Source: Podospora bellae-mahoneyi (lineage: Eukaryota; Ascomycota; Sordariomycetes; Sordariales; Podosporaceae). Taken from it: a stretch of DNA of 64,000 nucleotides. A program made the translations under genes and the position numbers. The notes under the pieces are model-generated. The model made no database searches and was not told the DNA's origin. It saw only the letters and a list, made by a program, of their open reading frames with translations. The stretch covers positions 4,402,001-4,466,000 of the forward strand of contig NW_026946359.1 of the NCBI RefSeq assembly GCF_035222275.1, written 5' to 3'. Shown in pieces: positions 33,586 through 46,700 of this stretch (position 1 is the stretch's first letter; the number at the start of each line of letters is the position of its first letter).

Positions 33586-36311
33586 ATGGCTGCCCCTGTT
33601 CTCCCTAGCCAGGACAACTTTATGGGAGTTGCACTGGTCATCAACCGCTCCAGAGACGGCCCTCGACTAGTTTTCCACTATCCAAGACGAAAAGTCCTCC
33701 CAGCAGGGGTACCAGAAGTTGTCGAGGGAGAAGAAGATTTGGACGACGACGATGACAGATATGGTTGGCCAGAGGCAGGCGCCTCCTCTATGATGTATGG
33801 CGCCGAAATGGCACCGTGGAATTATGATGACCACATCTTCACTGAGAGCGGTACACAACTAGTACCCTGGGAATATGTGGCCGGCTACCCGACCAAAGAC
33901 CTTGAGAACCTATTGACACCAAACAGGGCATACCACAAGAGGCTCTTTCAGGTATCTCTGGACAATATTTACTGTGTCTCATACCCCATCTATGTGCCTG
34001 GAAACGGCATGTGGCAGAAGAAGAAGAGGAAAAAGAAGCAGGAACAGGAGCAACACCAAGCCGAGTCTGGACCGGGTGCCAAAGAGGACGACGCACTACC
34101 CACCGAGACCGACACAGGCTTCAGGAGTGGTGATAGGGTGGCAAGAGATGGAGAGCCATTGGGTGCCGGAGATGCTGAGGGCAAAGAGAAAGCAGAAAAG
34201 GAAAAGAAGGCTTCTATGACGATGTTCAACTTGGTCTTCTTTCTTAGACCCAAGAAGCATGAGGCCAAGGACTTGGTCGACATCATGTACACCAACATCA
34301 TCAAGAAGATCAACAAAGCATACAAGTATTGCCAGGAACGCAGCGACTTTGTGTGGAAAGAATCCAAAAAGATCCTAACTCTGAAGGATAAAGGTCGCGA
34401 GGAAAGTAGGTAGCCCCGTTTTGAAACGAGATGGCTACGGCTGGCTAATTTCGAGATCCAGGAAGAAAAATGAGCTTGCTGTGGGATGAGATCTTGTCGA
34501 CTTCATCGCTGGCAGCGTCTATGCGCGATCTCTATGAAGCCGTATCCCAGAACAGAATTGCTGCTTTACAACTGTGCACAGCCGAGGGGATGGTGACCCA
34601 TTCGGTCCAGATTCCTGTCCCATTCCACGTCTCTGACCTCCCAGACAATGGAGAGGCAAGTCAGCCAGGCTTGTGGTTAAGTACTGCCAATACGCTGATG
34701 AGTGACGATGCGGCGGAAGAACCTGGGTTCTTGGACAAGAACTTTGCTTTATTGCTTCTGGTGGATGAGAAACGTATCATCACTGAGCTACAAGACGACC
34801 CGGACGAGACAACTTTGGCCATGATTGAGTTTGTGAGGCATTGCAAGCCAACTTTGTCGTTCTACCAAGTTGGCCAGCAATCTAGTAATGTTCTGTCGCC
34901 AACACAGGTTCGCAAGTTCGCCCAGCACTTCATCTTTTGGCGCCGAGCCGTCGCCATCCCGCCACTACACGCACGAGACATATACATCGTGAGTCCGAAC
35001 TGTGACATGCGCAAGCTACCCCAAGCAGCCGCCCATTGGGCCCGCCAGTTCCCTCTCGTGCCGGCCCTTCCCAGCTTCCTCGCCGAGCTGAGCGTTTCAC
35101 CCCGTCCATATAAGCTGCACTGCCCGAGTAAGGCTCACCGTCCAACTTACATGGCCATGCTCGCCTGGTTAATTCGCGGCGGCTGGGTAACCCAAATCTG
35201 CACCTTTGCCTACGTCGTCGTCTGGCCCGAGATCATCTACGAAGTCGAACACGCCCTCGAAGCCGAGCAGATTGCCAAGGAAAAGAAAGCCCAAGCCATG
35301 GGCCGTGACGCAAACAGCATAGAAAGCGACGACGCAGCCACCATCATCTCTCCCACAGCAGCAGCCTTGAGCGACCCCTCCCTCTCCGGCTTCCTCCCCC
35401 TGCTCAACGACGACAATACCCCCTCAATTCCCTCGCCTAACAACCCCATCGCCCCCTCAGTAACCTTCACCGACCTCCCCCTCACCCTATCCCACTCCCA
35501 ATCCCTAACCAACGTCCAAAAAGCCGCCTGGTCCACCACCTCCCCCTCCCCCACCTCCCCTAGGAACTATCACCACCGCCACACCCTCGCGGGCAGTCAT
35601 CATCAACTCGGCCACCAATCCCCCGTAACAACCTCCACCTCCAACCTCGACCTAAAATCCCTCTCCCTCCGCTCCCAAGCCTCCCCCTCCTCCCCCTCCC
35701 TCTCCTCCAGCCAAAACTCTGGCGGCGGCGGGGGAACCACCACACGAGCAGAAGAAATCGCCGAAAAAGCCCGCCTCTCCCGCATCGCCTCGCGAGCAGC
35801 CCACGATCTAGCAGAAAGATCCATGCTCCACGCCCGCAAACCCGTTCCCATGGCCACCTCCCACCCAAGCGTCAACCACGCCCGTCATCTGGAGGCCATG
35901 ACCCCTTACATCATTCTCGATGCGAAGAAAGCCACCGGAAAGGAAAGTTTATACCTCAGCGCGATAGGGAAACGGTTCAAGGAGCGGGCGGCAGAGGCGA
36001 AAGCTGCCAGGAGGGCGAGGGATGGTCAGCAGCAGAAGAAGACCAGGAGTGATACTAAGAGTATGGCTAGTTTTGGTGGTGGGAGGAGTAGTAATATAGG
36101 AGGTAAACCTCACATTGGTGGTGGTGTTGGTCAACAGCAGCAGCAAGAGTGGGAGGAGAGGGTGTCCGACGCCTGGCCCATGTTCCTCAAGTACTTCAAC
36201 GGGAGGTCGGCGCTCGAGAGAATCGCTCTGCAGGAGGAGATGAAGAGGAAGGATGTCTGGAATTTGTTGACGGCTATGAGCGAGTACTTGCTTACTGTTC
36301 GTCACTGGTGA
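33586..36311 (+). CDS. npr3: Nitrogen permease regulator 3 (Npr3), SEACIT/GATOR1 subunit
   Basis: Two exons, 33586..34405 and 34462..36311, encode 889 residues. Npr3 with Npr2 and Iml1 forms the complex that restrains TORC1 at the vacuole when nitrogen is scarce. The N-terminus begins with a longin-like strand pattern, FMGVALVINRSRDGPRLVFHYP. Family blocks follow: LVPWEYVAGYPTKDLENLLTP, MFNLVFFLRP, and, after the intron, PTYMAMLAWLIRGGWVTQICTFAYVVVWPEI. The C-terminal region carries FKERAAEAKAARR and a final winged-helix-like part, YFNGRSALERIALQEEMKRKDVWNLL. A charged KKKRKKKQ insert (about 144-200) and a Ser/Pro/Thr-rich insert (about 555-690) are low-complexity. The ATG at 33586 was preferred to one 27 nt upstream since MAAPVLPSQDNFMGV starts like family members. 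Confidence 0.92.
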
Positions 36312-37202
36312 TTAACTCTCTGGGTCTGATTCAAAGCTAACGAACCAAAACACCCTCTCACATGATTAACCAACTGTGCGGATGCGCGTGGATACACCAT
36401 CCTCGGGGCTCTCTTGTAGATAGATATACGTGTCAAAACCACGAATCACAAAAACCACGCAACAGTAAACAGTGAAGGCATGACGGTGAACTTGTCCTAT
36501 TATTGTAACAACTATTCTCGCTGATAACTCCAGAACGAGGCTGGTCAACAACCCTCCCTCCTTCGTTGCCCATGCGAGCGAGCCAGCCATGGAGAGAAAA
36601 AGATGAAAAGCAAACACTGAATGCCATGCTGGGGATCGTCATCTCTCTCTAAACCAAAAGCATCCATCCTCGAAATGAGTCTGAATTAGATAAGGAAAGC
36701 CCGACCCCCATAAGTAGATAATTCCAAAAGAAATGACCCAGTCCGATCCCGCCCAAATAAAACAAATCTCAAGGTATCATGATAAATAGTGTATGCGAAA
36801 GGGAAACCCGCAAGCAAAGAACCGCTCCAGGGGGGAGAGAGGTAATTTAACGCCTGAAAACCCAAACAACACCAGATATTTCCTTGGATACACAAATATG
36901 TTCCCTGCCCCGCGGCCAAATAAAACCTCTGCTTCCCGGTATACCAAGCCCAAGCTGAAACCCCCTCGAGTTGCGCCGAAACGACCGTGAAATATGCCTT
37001 GAGCTGTCAAACGCAGCAGAAAATGCAAGATGCAGATGCAAACTCTGAAAGGGAATCCGTATAAAGCAAACCCCCACCAAGCCTCCTTCCTGGTTCCTCC
37101 CTCCCATCCTTCCCAAAGAAAACATATGCAGTGAACAAAACCTTCGACAAGCCAGTGGAGATAGTCTGGGGTAAGAAATCATGAAATGGTTCGGTGTCGC
37201 CA
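36312..37202. other. Convergent 3' UTR region
   Basis: This is DNA between the ends of npr3 (plus) and the bHLH gene (minus). Short open frames only; no recognisable gene. Confidence 0.55.
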
Positions 37203-38732
37203 TCACGACATATCCATCCTGCCGTATTCGGCCTCCGATTTGAAAGCCCCATTGTCATTATCATCCTCGTCGTAGTCCAGGAAATCGTCGGTGTCCAGCA
37301 TGTCGTGACCGCCCATGCCATTACTGGGGCTCACCGGCATGTAGCCACCCGAAGTTCCACTATTCCCAGAACTCAGCTTCTTGCCGGCGTAATCGGTGAA
37401 ATCCGGCACACGAAGATTAGAGCCGTCAGTACGCGAGTAGGTGAACTTGATGCCAAGATCTTTGGACATCATATCCAAGACCTCTGACTGCATACGCTGC
37501 TCATCCTCGGTGATTTCAAAAGGTAGCTTCATGCCCGCAGCCATGAGAGAGTTTGAGAGCTCCTCCACCTGGTGAATCTTGAGCTCGACCAGCCACATGA
37601 GATCCCGCATCCAGGCAACGGAGCCGTTGAGAATATCGCCCTTGTTGGGACCCTTGTCTTTCTCTTCCATCGGCAAGCCAGTCGTGATGGATCCAGTGGT
37701 ACCGCGGACCGCAGCACGAGCACCAGGACCGGCCAACGATGACGTGGCTTGGCCGGGAGTGCCACTATCAGGGGACATGGGAGTGCCGCCGTTTTGAAGA
37801 GCTTTGCGGACCTTTTCGTCCTCAAGCCTATGCGTTGGGACGAGTTTGCTGAGATCCTGGATTCTCTCATTGATGTTGTCTCGTCGGCGACGCTCGACCA
37901 TGTTGTGGGACTCTCTCCTCTTCTTCTTCTTTTGCTCGGCTGTGGACGCTGCTGGCGACCCAAGTTTGGCTGGCATGGAAGCGCCTCCCTTGAGGAGCTC
38001 ACTCATCTGAGTGTGCATGCCCGCTGTGATGGGGGATGAGAAACCCGACGCGGATCCGGGAAATGAGGATAAGCTATTAGGAGTCCCCATCCACTGTCCG
38101 GAATGAGACTTCTCGTGACCCACACGACCAGTTGGTCTGATAGGTTGGGCAAAGGTCGAGTCTGAGCCGATCGAGAGACCCATGGTGGCTCCTGTGGGCG
38201 CTCTCGGAGCCGATGGCTTGCGTCCCATGACTTGGGGCATGGGAGGGCGTACTGGTTTGAAAGGGAGGTCGGTCGGCTCGTTCAATTCTGGGGTGTAAGC
38301 GAGCGGCGATTGCATCGAGACATACGATTGTGGGTGCTGCATCGGGCGGTACTGGTTGTACGGTTGGTGCACGTAGGGGCTCTGAATAGGATCACCGTCG
38401 GGGGTGCTCGAGTAATTGTCGATGGATAACCCGTGATGAGACGAGCCGTAAGCGCCATGGGAGAAAGCCATTCCACCCATGTTGTCCATGCCGAAGTCTT
38501 GCCCTTGGCCATGCAACCCGCCCTGATGATCTGTCGGGTTAGGGCTTGTGAGACTGTCGAGTAGCTCGTCATCGCCGAGGAATCCGTTCGACACATTGTT
38601 CGTGTTTGTATGGCCGCCAGAAAAGTTATTGTTCTGGAAGGATGAACCAAAGTTTCCGGCCATGGAAAGGTCGTTTGGGTCGATTCCGCCATTCCCTCCA
38701 TGGCCATTCATCGGAAAACTATGGTGTGACAT
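37203..38732 (-). CDS. bHLH transcription factor, Rtg3-like, with very long loop
   Basis: A single exon encodes 509 residues. The basic region and first helix lie at about 271-299 (ESHNMVERRRRDNINERIQD), with the His-Glu-Arg pattern that reads E-boxes. The second helix begins near 362 (NKGDILNGSVAWMRDLMWL) and runs into a leucine-rich coil. The PNKG...L start of helix 2 resembles yeast Rtg3. About 60 residues rich in Gly, Ala, Ser and Thr separate the helices, where most bHLH proteins have 5-20. The N-terminal 265 residues are rich in Asn, Gly, Ser and Pro, and the tail is acidic (TDDFLDYDEDDNDN), a possible activation domain. It should act in the nucleus as a dimer. The Rtg3 link is inference; target genes are unknown. 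Confidence 0.88.
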   Translation of the reverse strand: MSHHSFPMNGHGGNGGIDPNDLSMAGNFGSSFQNNNFSGGHTNTNNVSNGFLGDDELLDSLTSPNPTDHQGGLHGQGQDFGMDNMGGMAFSHGAYGSSHHGLSIDNYSSTPDGDPIQSPYVHQPYNQYRPMQHPQSYVSMQSPLAYTPELNEPTDLPFKPVRPPMPQVMGRKPSAPRAPTGATMGLSIGSDSTFAQPIRPTGRVGHEKSHSGQWMGTPNSLSSFPGSASGFSSPITAGMHTQMSELLKGGASMPAKLGSPAASTAEQKKKKRRESHNMVERRRRDNINERIQDLSKLVPTHRLEDEKVRKALQNGGTPMSPDSGTPGQATSSLAGPGARAAVRGTTGSITTGLPMEEKDKGPNKGDILNGSVAWMRDLMWLVELKIHQVEELSNSLMAAGMKLPFEITEDEQRMQSEVLDMMSKDLGIKFTYSRTDGSNLRVPDFTDYAGKKLSSGNSGTSGGYMPVSPSNGMGGHDMLDTDDFLDYDEDDNDNGAFKSEAEYGRMDMS

Positions 38733-41700
38733 CTTGTCAAAGATGGCGGTTGTGCGTAGAGTGATGCCTCCAAATTGACAGGAAGCGAAATAGAGAAAGG
38801 AAAATCCAGCGAGTGGGCTGACGACGTTTCGGCAAAGCGGACTATCACAGCCTCAAAGTCAGTCGTCGCTGTTGTACTATACACACGGCAGGTACATAAG
38901 GTAAAAGAGGAAAGATGATTAGACTTTTTGGCAGGCTAGCGAGGCTAGGAAATGCGCGGCCTACCACCTAGCCTACGAAGCGGAAAATCCTATTAGATGT
39001 GTTCTTTTACATACCTTTAACGTGATTTGTCGAAGGTCAACTTCGCATCGGGTGGCGTGGCGTGGTGAGGTAAGAGAGGCCAACAAGCGGTTGAAGGGAT
39101 GAAGATGACTCGACGGTCGGAAAGCCGAGACTCTGTACAAAGACGAGAGCGGTCGGGTCGTTTACGCCAAGTTCCGGGCAGGAGCTCCGAGTCTTTTTTT
39201 TTTTTTTTTTTTTTTTGGTGGCTTTCGGGACAGCGAGGTGCAGAGAGCAAAGTCGGGATCGTGCGATGAAAGTAACTGCGACGGGAGGCGCCGCTTGATG
39301 GGGGTGGATTGTCGTGACCTTAAGTGCCCTGACGAGAGTGGGTGAGAGGAGTGTGGGTGGAAGTGGACTCGTGGGGTGGGTAAAAAGGTCTGGGGTTCGG
39401 AGGTGGAGGCCTAACCCTTTGTGGAAATGGTCGCTAATAAGTGACAGCGACAGGGCAAAAGGGCGGACAATGCCGAAGTGATAAAGGGGGCAGCGCAAGC
39501 CAACAAAAAAAAATTGGTCGACTCGAGACAGCGAGGCTGCTTTCCTTTGGGAGGCGGGAGGAAGATGGACAAGGCGCAGCAAAAAGACCCGGGTACGATC
39601 TTTGGTGATGGGCGGCACAAGTGGATGTGAGTGTCTGTGATGATTCTGGTTGTTTGTTGGAGAAAGGTGGTAGCAACGACGGGAGCGGGGGAGGAAGTCG
39701 GAGTTTAAGTTGTGCGCAGCGAACAGCTGGAAAAGGCGGGGTTTAAAGTTGGGGGAAGTGGGGCTCTTCAGCGCTGGGACGAGAAGGTCGAGGTTCCAGG
39801 GTTCTGGCGATCAGTTTACCGCTCTTCTGGCGCTGGTTGCTCCCCCGTCGTATTGGTTCCCGACGTGCTGCCAGTGGCGGGAATGAGGAATGAATGAAGA
39901 TCTAGGTAGTAGGTAGCTGAGGGCTGGTTGGTGGCAGTGGTCAGAGCCAACAAGATCTGGTTCGGGAATGAGGCCGCGGATTGGTGCGTAGCACTAAATC
40001 ACTGTTGCTAGTATGACCAAGAAGGCAGGAAGGGACTCGAAGGGAGGCGGTTGGAGGAGGCAGGTTCCAGTTTATTAACGCGGATCCAGCGGCTGAGGCT
40101 GAGTATTTCCCAGTTGGCAACTTGAGTAAATGCTTTCTCTGGCCACTTCGGATGAGGGCTCTCAGCAACAACCCGGACAGTGTGGGGGTCTTGTTGGGTG
40201 CTGTTGACACTCCAGGATGCTCCCAGACTCTCCCTGTTGTCAGGAGCCGAAGGGAACAACGGCCGAGGCGAGTTGAGTCCGAGAGATGACAATGTGTGTT
40301 TGTGCCACAATACCTATCTATCGCTTCTCGTCTCCGAATGGTCCAGAATTGATTGGTTGCGTGCCTATGAGCGCTGTGGTGTGTGAGATGTTCCTCAGAT
40401 GGCGGGGTTTGTCACTCCGCGCCCAGAAATGGTACGGTAGTCTAGCTTGAGCGTTATTTTTTTTCAAGCAGCAGCAAGTCGTTTGTAAGGAACTGTGCCC
40501 CGTTTCAAGAGGTTGGGTTCCGAGATATACAGTCCGGCTCTGAGAGAATCCCTCCGGCTTGCCAATGTTTCTAATCTAGGCGCGTTGACTGAAGGGTTGA
40601 CAGATGTGCCGTCCCTTTGTTCAGCGGGCTCTGGATAGAAGGGAAGGTGATGGCTTCGGGGGTTCTGTTCTGCAGGGCTAGCCTAGTTGCGTAAGCCGAC
40701 GTTACGGCTAAGCCGGATACGAAGTACCGATCCTGGGGTGCGTGCGTCGAGATCTCCAACGTCTCCTCCAAGTCCTGGTCTCCACGTGTGGCAGAAAGAA
40801 AGGGATTGTCCTGCCGTTTGGTTTCGGTTCAGGCACGTGGCTACCGTGGTATCGGACTCTGTTGTATCGGACGTCTTGAAGTGGGTTTCTATCGGGGAAG
40901 ACAAGACTGAATGAGTTGTTGATGTGCTGTTGAGTCTCGCCTGATGCATACTCTTCTTGTGTATATGAGCTGGTCGAGTTGGGCAGGCAGGTGTATACTT
41001 GTAGTGACGGCTCTAAACTGGGCGACGTTACTTCGAATAGTAGGTAGCCAACGCCAACAACGTTAGCAGCGGGCTCGGAAGGGCAAGGACGAACTGAAGA
41101 GACAAGAAGTCCGGGGTGGTTGGTTCACTGTGCATAGAGAATCGTTTGGCCTTTCTTATATTCTTACGACCACAACACCCCCTTTCCATGGATCGCCAAA
41201 CACAAGGCGGATCAACTTCCAGGCACGTCTTCTGACTCGATGGCCGTTCAAGTTGGTGTGCTGGAAATGCAGAGAAACAAGATCAGGGCGGACACAACAG
41301 GGCACACTTTCGAGTCCAAGCTGTATGGGAGGTCTGCTTTTCCAGGACACATTGCTTCGGCCTACTTCACCGAGCTTGTCCGAATATGACCGGAGCATAG
41401 CTAGCTATCAGTGTGACTCCCCCAAGTGAGACATCGGGCCCACACCAGAGAGCTGGATGCGTAAGGTGTGTCTATGCCGCAATTCCAAACCATGGTGGCT
41501 GCTGCACGAAGCACGCAAGTACCGGCGCCGAGATCAACGACACGAAGTTGCATCTGCCGCGCACCCATAAAAAGCACCCATGAGAGAGAGAAGATCGGCC
41601 CATGTGGTACGAGGGTACTTTCAAGTAACTCGACAGAGTAATGGGGACATGGAAGATTCTCACATTTCATATTATACACTGTCGGCGTGTTAAAAGGCTG

Positions 41701-42705
41701 GCCGGTACTCTGAAGCATGTGACAGGCCAAGCAAAAAGGATCGATTCTTCTACCAAGCAAAACGTCTGCTCGTTGAGAGGAAAAACACCTTGTTCCGCTG
41801 CCTACCGTACCTGCCACCCCAGAAACGAGAACCAAGCTTGATGCATTCAGTAGCGATGTTGGCCAAATAGATAGGTAGGATTTATCATTTTTCTGCAAAC
41901 TAGGCTACCTGTAGACGAGCTCATGCCTATGCTGCGCCTCCCATGCAGCGTCATGCTGATGCGATCCGACTTGTCACGACGGATGATGGCTGGTGGGTGG
42001 AGGTTGGTGGGATGGAGCTCTTAGGTTGGGCTGGTGACGGAATAAAAAAAGTATGCAGCCTTTTGACCCCCCCATCTTTCCTCCCTGCAAGCCTTTGCAT
42101 GCAACCTCTCAAGTGGTCACGGACCACTTTCAATGTCTAGATCGGCCAACCAGAGACTAAGGAATAGTGGACCCACCTTGGCATCAACGACTTCCCATGA
42201 ACGCTTCACTCCATCTGGGAACCCTACCTATGTCTACCTAATCCCGTACCCACGCGCAACGCCCACGTATACCCCAGACGATTTGAGAATCAGATGCTTC
42301 ACGGCCAGAGGTTTAATGTTTGATATTTTTGTGGCGCATAACTAACGAACGAGGCGCCCAGTTCGATAACCGGCGACGACGGGCGCAACTCCAGCTTGTC
42401 CAACATCCAGATTCCAGAATCCCATCCCATCCCACCCACACCCACTTGGGCGAGCGGTCCATTATCACGAATCATCTGAGCATCGCTTCAGATCATCGGT
42501 TACAACCCGTATGCACGCTGCATGACTGTCATATCAAGTCTTGAGACAACCTTGAGCTAATCATGCGGCTTCATAGGAACATTATCTCCGTCAGATTGTC
42601 CACAGTCCTGCTTTCCATCTGCCGCGCGCCGCGGCTACCACTTGTCGCCCTACAGAAGGACCTTGACAAATCCTGGAAAGTGGGATCCGATAACGGCTAC
42701 GAAAC
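38733..42705. other. Long divergent intergenic region (4 kb)
   Basis: Between the divergent bHLH gene and sft2 I find no recognisable gene. The part near 38733-39700 should be the bHLH promoter and leader and holds a 23-nt poly-T tract. Open frames of up to 190 codons (for example at 39037-39618, minus) have biased Pro/Leu/Ser composition and no domain. Confidence 0.5.
39194..39216. repeat. Poly-T tract
   Basis: This is a 23-base run of T on the plus strand (A on the minus, transcribed strand of the bHLH gene), about 460 bp upstream of that gene's start codon. Such dA:dT tracts exclude nucleosomes in fungal promoters. Confidence 0.9.
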
Positions 42706-43721
42706 ATGGCTTCGTCCTCGTTCCGCGATTCTATCAACTCACTTGGATGGGCGCGTCGCGACACCGACCTCCCAGTTCACACTTCTCGACAAACTGGTCT
42801 CTTCTCGTCGCTTCAGTCGTTAAATCCGTTTGGTGACCGGGGTTATGTTCAAATTCCAACAACCGAGGGTCCCGGGGCTCCCTTACCAGCACCCAGTCGT
42901 CGCGAGGAGGAGGAAGGGTGGTTTGCATGTAGGTTAACTTAGGTCTTTCTTTTCCGTATTGGCGGACAACAAACTGGGGCAACCCGTTGGCTGTGTATTT
43001 CCAACACCCTCCATAACCCCCGTTACCCCTGCGCCGAGGCATACGTGCACCCCCCTTTGTGTGCGCATGTCTTGGCCAGAGGCGCTCAGCGCATGTTTGG
43101 GAGCTCGTATTTTTTCTGTTCTGTTTGCGTGCTGAATAATGTGTGCTGACCTGGAATGGCATAGTGAGCCGATGGGACCGACTCTTGATATTTGCTGCTT
43201 GCAATATTGCCGCGCTAGTCTGCTTCGTCCTTGTTATTGCTCTCTTTCCGGCCCTGAGTCTTGCAAGACCACGTAAGCTCATGATCTTGTAAGTTGACCT
43301 TTTCGGATATGTCGGGTTGATATGCATAGTGGTCATCTTGCTTACAATAATAACAGATGGACACTGGGCTCTGTTCTCTTCCTTTCCTCCTTTGCCGCTG
43401 TTATGGGTCCATGGGCATACGTGCAGCACTTGACTTCGACGCCGAGGCTGCCCTTCACTGCTGCCTACTTTGGCTCCTTGGGGTTGACCATTTACTTTTC
43501 GATCGGTGTAAGTCGCCTATTGAGACGCCTGCACAGCCCACCATTACTGACTTGTACGTCGGCTGCAGCTCCAAAGTACAATCCTCACGATATTCTCAGG
43601 CCTTATTCAACTTGGTTGCCTAATCTGGTATCTGGTCAGCTACTTTCCCATGGGATCAAGCGGCCTTCGCCTTGTGAGCAGTTTTGGTGCGCGTAGAGCC
43701 GCGACTTGGATGACCGGGTAG
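42706..43721 (+). CDS. sft2: Sft2-like vesicle transport protein (Got1/Sft2 family)
   Basis: Four exons, 42706..42928, 43165..43288, 43357..43507 and 43569..43721, encode 216 residues. Sft2 is a small Golgi membrane protein that helps endosome-derived vesicles fuse with the Golgi. A cytoplasmic N-terminus of about 75 residues is followed by four hydrophobic segments at about 81-103, 114-134, 147-166 and 168-191. Family features are LSRWDRLLIFAACNIAALVC, the segment RKLMILWTLGSVLFLSSFA, and the late WYLVSYFPMGSSGLRL with the basic GARRAA near the end. All three introns have good GTAAGT/GTAGGT donors and the phases agree. The length equals the usual 200-215 residues of fungal Sft2. Confidence 0.9.
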
Positions 43722-46700
43722 AAATAAGCGTTAGCCATGCGATGTATCAGACACCCCTTGTTATTGGATTTTTTTAATTGCTGCTGAGGTTCTCATCCTC
43801 GGGTTGTATAAATAATAGACGTATGATGTTATTTGATTATTGTTGACATTATCGGTTACGCATGAGGCGACGTCCTGCTTAATCTTGTCCAAACGCTTTC
43901 CTGATGCTCACACAGCTCCCATGCCTACCTTGTGAGGATGGTGACGGATAATAAAGGGCGGCCTCGGTAATCAGGATATGTGGATAAGCGGGAGCTGCCC
44001 GGTGTTTGCGGGGAGGTGACAGAGAGTACCCGTAATTATCTCCACGTTTAGCCGATAGAACATGACGCTTGGCTGGTTCTTGGTGTTCCATTTCTTACCG
44101 ACCTCGAATCTGGACTCTTTTGGGATCTCTCGCTTTCTGTAAGACCGAAGGCATCACCGCGGCAGTCAGAAGCCAAGGACCAGCACTGAATCCTTGGAGA
44201 CTACGACCGTGGCGCAAGGCTTCCACCGTCGCCATCAAAAGAGGAAAGCTTCCCTCAGACCCAACCGGGTGTGTTTGAGTTGTCAACGCATTCGTGGCTT
44301 TGCCAGGAGGCGGCGAATCCTCCCCACCAATATGAAGATGGCCTTTCACATGCGAAGAAAGCCATGCCATCACGGAGATAAGGCAATTTTGCTCCCAGCC
44401 TGCTTTTTCCATCTCTGCCTTTGTCGTTCAAAGAGGCCGAATGGGAACGCCATACAAAGATTATACTATCAAACGTGTTAGATGCCAGGTTGCCTGTCCT
44501 TCCGCTGTAAGTGGACTGGGCCTGGCTTCTCGCTTCGGCCCACCTCCGCAGCTCACGAATTGGCGGCACCGGCCGGTAATGGCTTTGCCCGCTCGGGAGT
44601 CTGTACGCAATGAATGCGATGAAACCTTCCAAACTTGTGTTCGCTCTGCCGCACCGAGACTTATCAAGATAGCGGTAGCAGTCGAGATTACAAAGCGACC
44701 ACCTCTAGATTGTCCAATGTGAAGTGATAGGCAATAGCATACAATTCAGACACAGAAGGACGTTCGTCGTGAGAGGGTCTAGCGTAGGTCCTGACCGTTT
44801 AACTCCGCCTTCCTAATCAGGTTGGTGAGCGCAGTAGCGCGGCTTGTCTCTGTAAGCCGTTGTGACTCTTATTTTCCTGGCCATCATGATTTAATCAACA
44901 CGAACCGGCCAGCTGCAATCAAAAGCTGGTACTGAGGGAACAGAAACCTGCCCCTCCGTTGTGTCACTTGCTCAGTTTCCCCTGAGCCTGGTCTGCGGGA
45001 TCAAAACAAACCCCTTGGTCATTTGAGCAGAGCTTGCTCAGAACGACATCTGATTGCAACATTCCTATATACCGCCACGCTGTGGGTAAACTACCACCTA
45101 AAACAGAGCGGAAGGAGAAATGCCACCGCAAAGTGACTTTTATATACTATTAGCAATTGAAACCCTCGGCATAGAGCGAGATGGTGCCGCCTGATGAAAG
45201 TGCAAAAAAGAAACAAGCTGGGCCATGCCAGCAGCTCGCATGTGTATTGGATCATGATGAGCTGCTGGAAGACACCAAGATTCTGATACAATGCAGACGG
45301 CCCTGTATGAATATACTGACATTTACCCAAGCGCTGCTCAAAGGACAAGAGTCAGAGCATTCACTCAGGACTGGGGCATACCCCAGAGTCTGCCAGGTTC
45401 CCCTCATTCGCAAGAGCCAGCATCATCAAATGTTACCGCTTCCCCAGATCGGACGGATCGGTGGGATGCCTGTTCTTGACAAAATGGAGGTCTGATTGAA
45501 AAGATGAATAGATAGATTGCCAGAGACCGCCAATTATACTGATATAAAGAACGAGACACCCGGGGCACAGAGACAAGAGAACAATTCCTAAAAGACGGAA
45601 ATCTTTAAGCAACAAGCCAAGAAAAAGAACAAAGATAGGGTCCCACTAAAAGGCAGAGCGACGATGAAGACTGTCAGTGACTGCTCATGACTGACATGAA
45701 ACTAAGCAACAATAATAAAAGTGGGACGATGAGCAACTAGCAGGTGTCCCATCTGTCATTCCATCCACAGGTGTATAAGCCGGAGCTGGAGCAATGAAAA
45801 GTAGTCAAGAGAGTGCTTGAAACCGCTATTCACTCACTGGGCTTATCGCAGTTCGGATGGGAGCAAGCTTCAGCGATAGGGGGAGCATCTGGAGCAGGCG
45901 TAATTCTAACAATACTGCTGATTGTTGCTGTCAACCTATTTTAACGGAGTTTTTCTTCACCTTTCCCACCCGACTCACTGTTGCAGTCGCCGACTTATAT
46001 TCGCGCAACCCCGCTGCTCCCAGGGCCTACCTGTAGCCCACTCAAAACAACCTTGAGGTAAGTACCTGCTCTAAGCTCAGCCATCTCCACCACTCTTTTT
46101 TTTTTTTTGCGGCAGTCTGGGACCCGAAAAAATTTATTCCCACACAAATCTTCTCTAACCTTTTGCCAGGCGAAGCACGACTCTCTTGTTTCCCCTCGGC
46201 ACCTTTTTTCTTTTTTTCCCTTTCCCCCTACGACCCGTACTTTATTCCGGACACCCTCCTCAAGCCCTGGTGCACATAACCTAACCCCAATCCCAGAGTC
46301 GAGTTGGTTATTAGGGCTTTTGTCTTCGGTCCTCCGCGGATCCAAAAGTTTGTTCGGCATTTCACCAACAACAACCACCTGCGAAAAGCACCTCACCCGG
46401 CCCTGATTGCACACCAAGCACAACATCGTCAATCCAGCACATTGTCGGTGGCATATACCCCCACCTCCTTCCCATCCGGCACTCTCTGGCGTCTGCTTCG
46501 TTAACCGTCTCCCTTCCCTCGAGAGACACATCGCTGCATACCCCGCCGTCCGATTTTCTCGACGCCGCTAGCGTTGCTTTGACCGAGCCAGGTTAAAAAA
46601 AAAATTCTGTACTCGCAAACTTTATTCACTTGACAAGCCGACCGGCCTGTTCATTTGTGACCTGTCTCCTTGGGAACCTTGGAGTAGCTGCCACCGTTAG

